From positions 1 through 64,000 of the forward strand of contig NZ_JAUYRO010000088.1 in NCBI RefSeq assembly GCF_030696805.1: a stretch of DNA of 64,000 nucleotides, given 5' to 3'. This DNA comes from Methyloversatilis sp. (GTDB lineage Bacteria; Pseudomonadota; Gammaproteobacteria; Burkholderiales; Rhodocyclaceae). A program made the position numbers and the translations under genes. The notes under the pieces are model-generated. The model did not search any database. It was not told the DNA's origin and saw nothing but the letters and a program-made list of their open reading frames with translations. Positions 21,524-30,871 of this stretch are shown piece by piece; the stretch's first letter is position 1; each line of letters begins with the position of its first letter.

Positions 21524-21790
21524 TCATGCGGCCCGGTCCCGGGCGATAGAAGCAAGAAAACGCTCCCGGTTGGGGCCGGGGGACTTCCGTTCGACGTCGA
21601 ATGCAGGCAATTGGTCGATCGGTCGGCCGGACAATACCGCTTCCGCATGGCTGCGCACAACCAGCGGCCGGCCGTTTGGCTTCGTCGTCACCGTCAGGCC
21701 AAGTTCGCGCAGGTAGCGAACCTGTGCCGCGGCCTGCACCAGCGGCTCGCAGATCCGCGATATCTCGGCGTCGGTCAGGAACATGTCCAT
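21524..21790 (-). CDS. DUF4224-like protein
   Basis: MDMFLTDAEISRICEPLVQAAAQVRYLRELGLTVTTKPNGRPLVVRS; typical int-adjacent small ORF. Confidence 0.7.
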   Translation of the reverse strand: MDMFLTDAEISRICEPLVQAAAQVRYLRELGLTVTTKPNGRPLVVRSHAEAVLSGRPIDQLPAFDVERKSPGPNRERFLASIARDRAA

Positions 21791-22167
21791 CAGTCGTACT
21801 CCGGCACGTTGAAGAACTGCAGCCGGCCCTTGTAGGGCTGGAAGGGTATTGGCCGTGGCCGCTCCAGCAGGAAGCCATGCTCACCCACGAACCATTGCGA
21901 GCTGCTCGCCGTCACGCACCCGGTGATGGTGACAATGCCGCACAGACCACCTTTCGGAAGATCGTCGAAGCTGGGCAGACCGAAGTCTGTACCGAACTCG
22001 GCGATCAGGCTGTCGCGGATCTGCTCGACGTCGGCGCGGGTGGCCGACTTGCTGGCGTGGATCAGGCAATCGCCGCGAAAAGTGGTTGGCCAGTCGCGGT
22101 TCTCGATGTCTTTGTGGCCGGCGACGATGAGCCAGGCCCACGGTTGGCGGATAGACAGGGCGATCAT
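21790..22167 (-). CDS. ASCH domain protein
   Basis: MIALSIRQPWAWLIVAGHKDIENRDWPTTFRGDCLIHASK. Confidence 0.85.
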   Translation of the reverse strand: MIALSIRQPWAWLIVAGHKDIENRDWPTTFRGDCLIHASKSATRADVEQIRDSLIAEFGTDFGLPSFDDLPKGGLCGIVTITGCVTASSSQWFVGEHGFLLERPRPIPFQPYKGRLQFFNVPEYD

Positions 22168-23414
22168 GAAGCCTCCTCGAGCCCGAAGAGATCGTGCTGT
22201 TCTGCACCGTTACCGTAGATGGTCACCGGCAACCATTCATCGGCGTGAGGCTCATCCCCGTTCCAGCCATCTGGCCACGTTTCGGTGGCGATCAGAGCAC
22301 GGATGCGGGCCTCTTCTTCAGCGTTGATCAGCTCGAACACGTCGCCCTTCCACCCGTTGCCTATGGCGCCAAGATTCACCCGATGTTGAATATCCAGAAT
22401 CTGATCGAGAGCAGAAAGCCTCGCCTCGAACGTGAGTGGTCCCATGCGCTGCGGGTTCTTGCCGATTGAGCCATCCTTCAGGCGCTCAATGCCAGACTTG
22501 CGCAGGCGCTGGGCTGGTTCCCGAAGCCAGCGGTAGATCGGTTTGAGTTCATGCAGTGGGGCCAAGTGACGCCAGCGCGGCATCGCAAGGATGCTGTTGA
22601 GGGCCTTTTCCTCCTGCGCCAGCGGGCATGCGATGCACCCGGTGCGCGCGTTCGTTTCCTCGGCTTCGTCCCCACCGTAGGCGTCGGCGATCAGCTCGCT
22701 TGACCATCCACCGAACTCCTCGCGCGGCGCCCAGTGGCGGAGCCATTCCCAGACGTGGCAGACACGCCAGTGCAAGAGTGGCGCCAACGTGGCGATGCGG
22801 CCGCGCACGCTCCGGCTCTCTGGCAGAACTTGCTGATACCAACCCTGTCCACACTCGGCACCATCCTTTCCGCAGCTCATTTCGATTCGTCGGTCGCGAA
22901 TCGCGCTCTCTCCCTGACGGACGCCGGTGATGGTCAATGCTGTGCCGTCGCCGATCGACTCAGCGATGGCGGCGGCCATCGGATCAACCTTGATCTGTCG
23001 AGTGCACCAGCGCAGCGTGTTGTTGTTCGGCGGCGGCACGCCGCGGCCGAGGATATAGACCAGGAAGCGCTTATCGAGCGGCGCGCGGACGATCCGGCAT
23101 TCGATATCGCGTTCGGCCAGCTCGTCCATGATCGCCTCGGCAGCGATGGCCAGCGGCGGCAGTTCCTGACGCGTGTCAGCGTAGAGCACGGTCAGGCGCT
23201 TCGGCGCCCGAATCTTGCCGGTGTTGATCAGCCACACGATCAGCGTCAGCGTGGCTGTGCTGTCCTTTCCACCGGACCACGCAACGACCCAATGCTCGTG
23301 TGCAGGGCCGTAGGCCTGCAGGCTCTGCATGGTCAGTTCGATGGACTCGTTCATCTGCAGGCGTGCTCCGCCTTCGAAGAGATGCAGGTCGCGTATGGTC
23401 ATGGCTTTCTCCAC
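22164..23414 (-). CDS. PAPS-reductase/DndC-like PP-loop protein
   Basis: VAWSGGKDSTATL P-loop; LRWCTRQIKVDP and TGCIACPL cysteine motifs. Confidence 0.85.
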   Translation of the reverse strand: MEKAMTIRDLHLFEGGARLQMNESIELTMQSLQAYGPAHEHWVVAWSGGKDSTATLTLIVWLINTGKIRAPKRLTVLYADTRQELPPLAIAAEAIMDELAERDIECRIVRAPLDKRFLVYILGRGVPPPNNNTLRWCTRQIKVDPMAAAIAESIGDGTALTITGVRQGESAIRDRRIEMSCGKDGAECGQGWYQQVLPESRSVRGRIATLAPLLHWRVCHVWEWLRHWAPREEFGGWSSELIADAYGGDEAEETNARTGCIACPLAQEEKALNSILAMPRWRHLAPLHELKPIYRWLREPAQRLRKSGIERLKDGSIGKNPQRMGPLTFEARLSALDQILDIQHRVNLGAIGNGWKGDVFELINAEEEARIRALIATETWPDGWNGDEPHADEWLPVTIYGNGAEQHDLFGLEEAS

Positions 23415-23692
23415 CGCAGTGCGCCGGCTGATGATTCACGCACTACGTAGCTTCTCTTCAGCGCATGCCAGCCATGCTTGCAGGATGCCTCGCACGATTT
23501 ATATCCGGGGCCGCCCTTGTCACCGTAATCAACGGCCCCACAGCGCGCACACTCGAAAACGGGCTGCGAGCAGTTGTCTGTGAAGTCGTGCGGACAATGC
23601 CGCCCGCCTATGGATACCAAGGCGTGCCCGGCTGCGCAAAGGTCCGCCCCACCGAGCGCAGCGGCCTCCGCGATCAGGAATTTCAGATTCAT
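23399..23692 (-). CDS. Hypothetical Cys-rich phage protein
   Basis: 97 aa with CARCG and other Cys residues; overlaps neighbours as in an operon. Confidence 0.55.
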   Translation of the reverse strand: MNLKFLIAEAAALGGADLCAAGHALVSIGGRHCPHDFTDNCSQPVFECARCGAVDYGDKGGPGYKSCEASCKHGWHALKRSYVVRESSAGALRWRKP

Positions 23693-24012
23693 GGACTCAC
23701 CTCGAACATATCCACGGTGTGGGCGTCACGCGTGGCGCAGCTCGGGCCGTCCGGCGCGTCGACAGGCTCGAACGCGGTGCAGACCGGGTCGCCGTCATCG
23801 TCGTAGCGCCACTCTCGTGGGTATTCCGGGTGGGTGACGTCGTACGCGTAGGTGGCGCCGATGATCGGGCAGCAGTCCTGTTCGCTGGCCATGTCCGCAT
23901 CTACATCGCCGTTCATGACCCGGTCGCGCTTGCAGCGTCCGCACCAGCCGGCGATGAAGCTCTCGCCCTGTGTGCCGTTCGATGGGCGGAAAAGAGGGAT
24001 TTCTGTGCTCAT
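23689..24012 (-). CDS. Hypothetical phage protein (start MSTEIPLF)
   Basis: 4-nt overlaps with both neighbours; WCGRCKRD. Confidence 0.6.
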   Translation of the reverse strand: MSTEIPLFRPSNGTQGESFIAGWCGRCKRDRVMNGDVDADMASEQDCCPIIGATYAYDVTHPEYPREWRYDDDGDPVCTAFEPVDAPDGPSCATRDAHTVDMFEVSP

Positions 24013-24713
24013 GCGCCTTGCTCCCCTGCCTTCGGCGATGGTTTCGTCGCGCGCCAATCGTCGTACCGCTTCCAGGCGTGTTCGGCGAGGTTGTTGTAGG
24101 TACTGTTGGCGATGCCCCAGTGCTTTTGTACGTCCTTCCACTCGCCGCCTTTCTTCCATCGCCGCTGGGCGCCGATCTCGATCAGCGGCGTGTTCCTGAG
24201 TGGGTGTTCTTCCGGCAGAAGGTGAAGGTGTTCGGAAATCTCATCGCCATCTGTCTCGACTTGATGTGATGCCGAACTGATCTGCGCCAGCTCGCGCAGG
24301 TCGGCGTCAGGCATGCCCGTCTTGAAGCACCACGCCGCGGCGAGCAGGTCGAAGGCTTGCGTGCCTTCACCGATCAGACTCGCAACGCGCGGCTCGGTGC
24401 GGATGCGCGTGATGAGGTAGGACACGGCGCGGTGAGCTGCGAAGGCGGTCATGCCGGGCGAACTGGCCGGGTCCCTGAGCCATTCCGGCTCGTGGAAAAG
24501 TTCGGCCAGCTCGGCTTCGTTGAGCACCAGGTCGTTGCAGGCGTCCGTCCAGATCTGGGCGGAGGTGCCCTTGCAGGTGGACATCACCTGCAGCACGACG
24601 GCGTTGCCGATCCGCCGGCCATCGCGGGTGCAAAGCTGGGCGCCGACTTCTAGGTAGCCGCGGGCGACGCCAGTGGCCCAGGGCGGTTGATGGGTGTTGT
24701 AGGTATCAGACAT
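24009..24713 (-). CDS. Hypothetical phage protein
   Basis: 234 aa ORF in operon with short overlaps. Confidence 0.6.
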   Translation of the reverse strand: MSDTYNTHQPPWATGVARGYLEVGAQLCTRDGRRIGNAVVLQVMSTCKGTSAQIWTDACNDLVLNEAELAELFHEPEWLRDPASSPGMTAFAAHRAVSYLITRIRTEPRVASLIGEGTQAFDLLAAAWCFKTGMPDADLRELAQISSASHQVETDGDEISEHLHLLPEEHPLRNTPLIEIGAQRRWKKGGEWKDVQKHWGIANSTYNNLAEHAWKRYDDWRATKPSPKAGEQGA

Positions 24714-26637
24714 TGAGGTCTCCCTGCGCCACAGTCAGCGCAGCCAGCGCCGGCTGCACCCAGATTGGCGCGGATGAAAGGGTGAAGGTCTCGCCCGACC
24801 ACGCCAGCAGCAGCGTGCGGCCCATTTCGCTGGCGATGGCCTGAGAAGCGTCCGGCGGGACAGCGTTGCCGATGCGCTCGCGCCAGTCGCTGTCGCTCAG
24901 ACCGTCCAGTTCCAGCTGCTCTTCCGGATCGACCAGCGACTGCAGCGCGGCGAGTTCGAGTGTCGTGAAGGGCCTGTGCCACGTGCCGTCCTCGGCTCGG
25001 ATTACTGCAACGACGCGGTCATTAGATCCAGGAATCTGGGGGGTCTGAAAGGCCCCTGGACCCATCCCGAAAACCGCATCTGGACGCCATTCTTGAAAAT
25101 CGTAAGGGGTGGTTTTTGCCCCCGTGGGCTCTAATCTCGGATCCGCCACCGACCACGGCCCGTTGTCGTGGCACGCGGACGCAGACACAGCGCCGGAGCT
25201 GCTCGACCACGGCACGACGCCGTAGTGACCGCCGGTCAGGTAGTGATCGCCGCGCTGGCGCTGCATGCCTGGGCGCGGGTCGGCCACGGCATAGGCACCC
25301 TGCCCTGTGGTGCTGCCGCTGATCACGGTTCCGGCCGCGTCGGTCCAGTCGGTGACCGCGTACTTGCCGAACAGCTCGCCGGCCGGGCGCGGGTCGCTCA
25401 CCGCCATCGCGCCGCTGCCGATCTGCTGCGAGCCGGTGACGCAGTTCGACGGGTGGCGCCAGTCAATGACGCGGAACATGTTGTAGTGCCGAGTATCACT
25501 CGGCGGCATGCGCGGGTCGGACACCGCGAATGCACCTTGCCCAGGCATCGTCTTGCCGCTGACCGTCCCGGTGTGCGCGTCCCACTTGCGCACGCCGTAA
25601 GCCTGGCCGTCCGACCACTTCGCGGACTGTTCGAAGCGCGGATCGGCGACCGAGAAGGCACCGTTCATCGGCAGTGACTCGCCGGCGACGGCGCCGGTTG
25701 TTTCGTCCCACCGGCGCACGCCGAGGGCGCCTCGGAACATCTCCGGCACGATCAGGTAATCGCGCAGGTTGCCGCCCTCGATCGCCAGCCGGTTCAGGCT
25801 GCGCCAGTCGCTACCGGCCTCGACGAACGCCAGCCGCACCCATGTTTTCCACATCAACGCCGGCACGCGGTGCATCGGACCGCCTGCGGCATCGCCCGGG
25901 AGCGGCATACGGCCCAGCACCGTGCCGACACCCTGCAGCCGCTTCATCGCCGGCTCGTACAGGAAGGGCGGCACCTTGGCCATGTGGCGCGCCACCAGCA
26001 GGAAGCGCTTGCGGCTCTGCGCGAGACCGCCGAGCTGGCCGCAGTCATGCGTGGTCTCGGCCACCGCGTAGCCGTACTGCCGCAGCAGTGCCGTGATCTG
26101 GTCGAGCAGGTGCCTGCCGCGCGTGGCGATGCGCGGCACGTTTTCGAACAGGATCAGCTCAGGCGGGTCGTCCGACCACGCTTCGAGCATCAGCCACACG
26201 CCGCGCAAGGTGAGGCGGTTGAGCGCCTGGTACTTGTCGGTGCGGCTCTTGCCCTCGGCGAGCAGGCCGCTGAATCCCTTGCACGGCGCGCTCAGGAACA
26301 CGATGTGCGGGCGCTCGCCTCCGGCCGCGCGGTGGATGTCAGCCGTCGTCGACTCGCGCCAGCCGGCCGGCGGTTCGGCGCCGTGGAAGGCGCAGTACTG
26401 ATCTCGATCGAACAGATCCAGCACCGTGCCCGGTACGCCGGCGAGCCTGCCGAAGTCTCTGATCGATGCCGGGTCGACGTCGATGCCGCCTATGCACCGG
26501 AACCGGCCGGTCATTGAGCCGACACGGGCGCTGGCCGCGTTGAAGCCGCGCGCGCCCCCGCCGAGGCCACAGAACAGGTGAAAGTGACGGATATCGCGCA
26601 CGTCGTCGGGCGCGGTGGTGAAGGCATCGCGTTTCAT
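24706..26637 (-). CDS. Cytosine-C5 DNA methyltransferase with repetitive target-recognition region
   Basis: FCGLGGGARGF, APCKGFSG, ENV, QSRKRFLLVA, GNAVPP motifs; start MKRDAFTT. Confidence 0.9.
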   Translation of the reverse strand: MKRDAFTTAPDDVRDIRHFHLFCGLGGGARGFNAASARVGSMTGRFRCIGGIDVDPASIRDFGRLAGVPGTVLDLFDRDQYCAFHGAEPPAGWRESTTADIHRAAGGERPHIVFLSAPCKGFSGLLAEGKSRTDKYQALNRLTLRGVWLMLEAWSDDPPELILFENVPRIATRGRHLLDQITALLRQYGYAVAETTHDCGQLGGLAQSRKRFLLVARHMAKVPPFLYEPAMKRLQGVGTVLGRMPLPGDAAGGPMHRVPALMWKTWVRLAFVEAGSDWRSLNRLAIEGGNLRDYLIVPEMFRGALGVRRWDETTGAVAGESLPMNGAFSVADPRFEQSAKWSDGQAYGVRKWDAHTGTVSGKTMPGQGAFAVSDPRMPPSDTRHYNMFRVIDWRHPSNCVTGSQQIGSGAMAVSDPRPAGELFGKYAVTDWTDAAGTVISGSTTGQGAYAVADPRPGMQRQRGDHYLTGGHYGVVPWSSSSGAVSASACHDNGPWSVADPRLEPTGAKTTPYDFQEWRPDAVFGMGPGAFQTPQIPGSNDRVVAVIRAEDGTWHRPFTTLELAALQSLVDPEEQLELDGLSDSDWRERIGNAVPPDASQAIASEMGRTLLLAWSGETFTLSSAPIWVQPALAALTVAQGDLNV

Positions 26638-27056
26638 GTTGTCTGTCCTTCCCTGATGTACCGCGCCTGCAGCGCCTTGACGGCGAGTGCGGCGCGGGCG
26701 ATGTCGAGATTGCTGGCGGCGGCCAGCGCGTTGAAGACGGGTGGTGCGCTGGCGCAAATGGCGGCCTGTTCGTAGGTGGCCACTTCAATGCGGCCGATCT
26801 GCTCGGCGCGGGTGATGACAACGTTGAGCACCCGGATCAGCGCATCGGCGTGGCGCAGCACGTTGGGCGGGGTGCCGGGCATGGCGCGCACCATGTGCGC
26901 CGGCGTCGCCAGCTCGCACAGGTGGTGCTGCTTGAAGTTGGGCGTGCCGAGCAGCTGCAGCGCCATCCAGTGGCCGGTCTGAAGTTGCACCGTGTTGCGC
27001 GCCCGTCCGGGCAGCACGGCGAAATGGCGAACGTAGGCGCCGCGCTTGCGGGTCAT
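26634..27056 (-). CDS. Hypothetical phage protein
   Basis: 140 aa; 4-nt overlaps. Confidence 0.55.
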   Translation of the reverse strand: MTRKRGAYVRHFAVLPGRARNTVQLQTGHWMALQLLGTPNFKQHHLCELATPAHMVRAMPGTPPNVLRHADALIRVLNVVITRAEQIGRIEVATYEQAAICASAPPVFNALAAASNLDIARAALAVKALQARYIREGQTT

Positions 27057-27556
27057 GATTTCACCTCATCGGAAAGTCGCAGGTAGCGCCGGTAATCCAC
27101 CTTGTGGCCGTCGACCAGGAATCCCCACGTGTGCCGGCGCCGACCGCAGATGAACATCGTCCAGACGCCGCCGGGGCTCACCTCTGCTATCCGGTGGAAG
27201 GTTTGCGCCCGGGCGCTGACCATGTCGCCCGCCTTCCGGAAGTGGCGCACACCGAACACGTCCTGTTCGACGTACCACCCGCGCAGGATCACCGTGCAGT
27301 AGTCGAAAGGGTGGTCGTGCAGATGTCGGTCGTTGTCCGGGCGCACGATCCAGTGGATGCGCACGGCGATCGGTAGCCAGCGCAGCCACCAGGGGCACTG
27401 GTCCTCCGCCACGCGGCCGCGTAGAAGCCACCAGCGGCCCATGTAAAGAGAGCCGTCGCGGCCGTGGATGTGGAAATAGGGCGTGCGCTGTGCGAAACCG
27501 AGCAATGCGCCCACCAGCCAGCCGCGGCTGGCGATGAAGGCCGCCAGCCGCATCAT
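27053..27556 (-). CDS. Cupin-like phage protein
   Basis: HLHDHPFDYCTVILRGWYVEQ...RAQTFHRI pattern. Confidence 0.6.
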   Translation of the reverse strand: MMRLAAFIASRGWLVGALLGFAQRTPYFHIHGRDGSLYMGRWWLLRGRVAEDQCPWWLRWLPIAVRIHWIVRPDNDRHLHDHPFDYCTVILRGWYVEQDVFGVRHFRKAGDMVSARAQTFHRIAEVSPGGVWTMFICGRRRHTWGFLVDGHKVDYRRYLRLSDEVKS

Positions 27557-28026
27557 GACCGCACCCCCTTACGCTTCTTCTCCAGCCCCCAGCGCCGGAT
27601 GATCTCTTCGAAAGCGGCGCCGCCGTTGTTGAAGAACTGGTGCGGCTCGCGATTGTTTTCGGTGCACAGCCGGATGGCGTTCATGCAGTGCTCGAACAGC
27701 GTCACGTCCATGCAGCGCAGGTCGCTCGCGTCGAACTTCACCCGGTTGCCGTTGTACATGCTGGCCAGCAGGGTGGCGACGCGCCGGCCGCCGCTGGTGC
27801 CGCAGTGGCTGAGTGCGATGTGCACCAGCTCGGCGAGCGAATCGATCTGCGTGTGCATGTTCGCCTTGCGAAGCTGCTCGGCTTCTTCGATGGTGGCCAG
27901 GTCCATGAACTGATACAGGCGCGGCACGTCGCGCCGGCGTACCGTCATCGACACGGTCTGCATCGCGTCAGGATCCTCGATCGAGGTCATGAACTGCTCG
28001 GGGGGCAGGGGGGCGAGCGCTTCCAT
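27553..28026 (-). CDS. Hypothetical phage protein
   Basis: 157 aa; overlaps neighbour by 4 nt. Confidence 0.55.
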   Translation of the reverse strand: MEALAPLPPEQFMTSIEDPDAMQTVSMTVRRRDVPRLYQFMDLATIEEAEQLRKANMHTQIDSLAELVHIALSHCGTSGGRRVATLLASMYNGNRVKFDASDLRCMDVTLFEHCMNAIRLCTENNREPHQFFNNGGAAFEEIIRRWGLEKKRKGVRS

Positions 28027-28427
28027 CAGGCGGCCCTCCTGTCAGCGGTTTCGCCGATCGGCTCGATGTAGAGACTGTCGTCGAGCTGCAGGCCCTGCCA
28101 GCAGGCTACGATGGTGATGCCATCGCGGCCATCCATCGCCGGCCAGCCCTCGATGCCGTCTTTGTAGTTGCCGCGAAAGTCCTCCCACGCGAAGGCATAG
28201 ACCACGCCGCACAAGGTGCGCGGGCGAGCGCTCTGCAGGTTGCGGACCGTGTTGAACAACTGGTCCAGCACAGCGCGGCTCACATCGCCGCCGTGGCGCA
28301 TCAACCGGTAGTCGGCGTCGCCCCAGAACTGATTGATCTCGTGAAGCTTCTCTTCCGTAATGAGGTCGGTGTCGATCTCGACCGTCATTTCGTAGTCTTG
28401 CGTGCTCAGCTTGTAGGTGCGCAGCAT
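28026..28427 (-). CDS. DUF2528-like phage protein
   Basis: YKLSTQDYEMTVEIDTDLITEEKLHEINQFWGDADYRL. Confidence 0.65.
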   Translation of the reverse strand: MLRTYKLSTQDYEMTVEIDTDLITEEKLHEINQFWGDADYRLMRHGGDVSRAVLDQLFNTVRNLQSARPRTLCGVVYAFAWEDFRGNYKDGIEGWPAMDGRDGITIVACWQGLQLDDSLYIEPIGETADRRAA

Positions 28428-28429
28428 GA

Positions 28430-28864
28430 TCAGTCCTCCGGATTGAAGGGGGATAAGGCAGTGACGTGCACGGTCTGGTCACCGCCCGGCGCGCCCACGT
28501 CGACGCCGATGAACCGCATGCGCTCGTGTGCGGGCATCTGCTGCAGCGCGCCCTTGAGGGACCACATCGAAACCGGCTCGCTGCGAATGTCGCGCGCGGC
28601 CATGGTTGCAGTGGCCTGGTCGACGAACGTGATCCCGTAGATCGCGGCTGCGCCGAATAACCGGGTATGAGGCGCGATGTGAATGGAGTCGCTCTTGACC
28701 TCGGGAATGTCGAGCCGGACGAACGAACTGCCGCCGATCTGCTGTTCGCTCAGCCGTCCGGCCACTTTGGTGTGGCCGAACAGATCGACGATCGCCCACG
28801 TCTCGGCGCTGGGCTCGGGTGCGGCCGCCGGTGCGGCCGTGGTTGCGGGTGCTGTGGTCTGCAT
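28430..28864 (-). CDS. Hypothetical phage protein
   Basis: ETWAIVDLFGHTKVAGRLSEQQIGGSSFVRLDIPE. Confidence 0.6.
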   Translation of the reverse strand: MQTTAPATTAAPAAAPEPSAETWAIVDLFGHTKVAGRLSEQQIGGSSFVRLDIPEVKSDSIHIAPHTRLFGAAAIYGITFVDQATATMAARDIRSEPVSMWSLKGALQQMPAHERMRFIGVDVGAPGGDQTVHVTALSPFNPED

Positions 28865-28911
28865 GCTTCTCTCCTCTCGGTTGAGGTGGTGGGTGAAAAC
28901 GGTTGTGCCGG

Positions 28912-29475
28912 TCAGCCGTGGCGGGCCGGGAAGATGCCGAGGCCATCGACGACCGGCTTGGCGGCGCGGCGAGGCAGCATCGAGAGCAGGCGGTCGAGCA
29001 CGGTGGGCGAGGGCGCGGGTTCGGCGGCGGCGCGGGCGGATTCGGCGGCCAGTAGTTCGGCGTGAATGCTTTCGCCCAGGCGCTGGAAGTAGGCGTCGTT
29101 CGGGCCGCGGCGGGCGTACCACTCCATCAGCTCGACGGCGATCAAGGCCGTTTTGCCGGTGCTGGCCCACAGCAGGGCGTCGAGGTCGACCGCCCAGCGC
29201 GAGGTGTAGAGGTGGGCCACCAGCATGGTCAGCGGCTCGCTGAGCGCGATGTCGAGCTGGTAGCGCATGAAGGGCGAGAGGCTCACCGTGGTGAGGTGAA
29301 ACTTGTCGGCTTCAAGGCGGGCGGCGTCGAGTTCGTCGAAGGCCTCGACCACGCCGGGGCGGGCGGGATCTACGCGCAGCAGCAGGCGGCCGGCGTCGAG
29401 CAGTTGCTGCACCGTGGCCGCGGCACGGATGAGCCGGCGGCTGTGCGGGTTGAGCAGGGGGGCGGGCAAGGGCAT
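28912..29475 (-). CDS. Hypothetical phage protein
   Basis: ORF in operon orientation, RBS gaggag-like upstream. Confidence 0.5.
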   Translation of the reverse strand: MPLPAPLLNPHSRRLIRAAATVQQLLDAGRLLLRVDPARPGVVEAFDELDAARLEADKFHLTTVSLSPFMRYQLDIALSEPLTMLVAHLYTSRWAVDLDALLWASTGKTALIAVELMEWYARRGPNDAYFQRLGESIHAELLAAESARAAAEPAPSPTVLDRLLSMLPRRAAKPVVDGLGIFPARHG

Positions 29476-29494
29476 GGCGATCTCCTCCGGTGGG

Positions 29495-29725
29495 TCAGCA
29501 AGGGGTGCAGCAGCGAGCCGAGGCGGCGGCCTCGGGGTGGGAAAGCTCGACGCGCGTGCGCATGCCTGCCCAGCGGGCGGCACGGCGGCGGCGCATGAGG
29601 GCGCCCAGGCACAGCAGGGCGTGAAGGTCGGGCGCGGCGAGCGCGTCTTCAAAGCTGCAGCGCCAGCCGGTGGTTGCGTAGGCGGCCTGCAGTTCGTCGC
29701 GGGTGATGGGGGCGCGGGCGGTCAT
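29495..29725 (-). CDS. Hypothetical phage protein
   Basis: Start MTARAPITRDELQ; overlaps next CDS by 4 nt. Confidence 0.5.
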   Translation of the reverse strand: MTARAPITRDELQAAYATTGWRCSFEDALAAPDLHALLCLGALMRRRRAARWAGMRTRVELSHPEAAASARCCTPC

Positions 29726-30582
29726 GCGAAAAGCCCCGCCGGGTGAGTCGAAAGTGCGTTCAGTACTTTCGGGTTGATCCACACGCACTCGGTGCGGCGT
29801 GCCGTGCCGCGATGTGCAGATGCGCGGGCGTGGGTCGAGCAGTGCGTCCAGTCGCCGAGCGCCTCTTCGTACATCGGCGACGGGTAGCCCGACAGCACTA
29901 CGTAACCGCGCAGGGTGCGCAGCACTTCCAGCAGCGCGCCGTGGTCGGCGTCGGTCATTTCGTGCCGGTAGCAGCCGTTCGAGCCCCTGAGTTGTCGGGT
30001 ACCGAAGACGTAGGGCGGATCAACGAAGTGCAGCGCGTCGTCGCCGTCGTGTTGCTGCAGCACCTCGATCGCCGGGCGGTTCTCGATGAGCACGCCGCAC
30101 AGCCGCTGGCCAGCGATCGCAATGGTCTGCGGATAGCGTGCCCAGACGTGCTGCGCGGTGGAGTTCAGGCGCTTAGTGTCGATGCGAAACCCGGTGCTGC
30201 TCTTCGTGGCGCCGCCACTGCCAAAGCCCATGAAGGCGCGCACCGCTGTGCGCCGTGCCTGCTCGACCGGGTCAGCGCACCGCACCCACGACAGTTCGAA
30301 CTCGGCCCGCGCGTACGGCGTGAGGGTGATCTGTTCAATCAGCCGGGCGCGCATATCCGGATCTCGTAGCACGCGGAAGAAACTGACGATTTCGCCGTCC
30401 AGGTCGTTGTAGACCTCGGCATAGGCGCGCGGCTTTTGCAGCAGCACGCCAGCGCCACCGCCGAATGCCTCGGTGTAGGTCTGATGCGCCGGGAAGAACT
30501 GCATCACCCACTGCGCGAGCCGGAACTTGCTGCCGTGGTAGCGAAGCGCCGGGCTGGTGATGGTCGGCAGCGGGGCGTTCAT
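29722..30582 (-). CDS. D12-class (Dam-like) DNA adenine methyltransferase, copy 1
   Basis: LRYHGSKFRLAQWV, FGGGAGVLLQKP, NDLDGEIVSFFRVLR, FVDPPYVF. Confidence 0.9.
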   Translation of the reverse strand: MNAPLPTITSPALRYHGSKFRLAQWVMQFFPAHQTYTEAFGGGAGVLLQKPRAYAEVYNDLDGEIVSFFRVLRDPDMRARLIEQITLTPYARAEFELSWVRCADPVEQARRTAVRAFMGFGSGGATKSSTGFRIDTKRLNSTAQHVWARYPQTIAIAGQRLCGVLIENRPAIEVLQQHDGDDALHFVDPPYVFGTRQLRGSNGCYRHEMTDADHGALLEVLRTLRGYVVLSGYPSPMYEEALGDWTHCSTHARASAHRGTARRTECVWINPKVLNALSTHPAGLFA

Positions 30583-30863
30583 GCGCGCACCCTTCTGGCG
30601 GCCGGCGCTGCCTTCCGTGCGACCTTCTCTGCCGCCGATTTCGCCTCTGCCAGTGTCTGGAAGCCGCGCTCGGTGCCGATGCACGCGTTGTCGCTGCACC
30701 ACGGCTGGCACGGGTTCTTCGGTGGCGTGGTTGAGCGGTAGGCGCAGTACTTGCCGCGATGCACGCCGGGCACGGCCGGGAAGTGGGCGACCCAGACCGG
30801 CGCGTGAAGGTGGCGCCAGATGCGCAGGCCGTAGTGCTGCTCGGGGGCGTTGAAGGTGTTTGC
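30579..30863 (-). CDS. Hypothetical phage protein
   Basis: ORF with start MANTF; 4-nt overlap downstream. Confidence 0.45.
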   Translation of the reverse strand, partial: ANTFNAPEQHYGLRIWRHLHAPVWVAHFPAVPGVHRGKYCAYRSTTPPKNPCQPWCSDNACIGTERGFQTLAEAKSAAEKVARKAAPAARRVRA

Positions 30864-30871
30864 CATCGCCA

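Noticed and set aside
25020-25740. Methyltransferase repeat region as a separate repeat protein or sequencing artefact
   Set aside because: The reading frame is continuous between methylase motifs VIII and X, and the units are diverged at nucleotide level.
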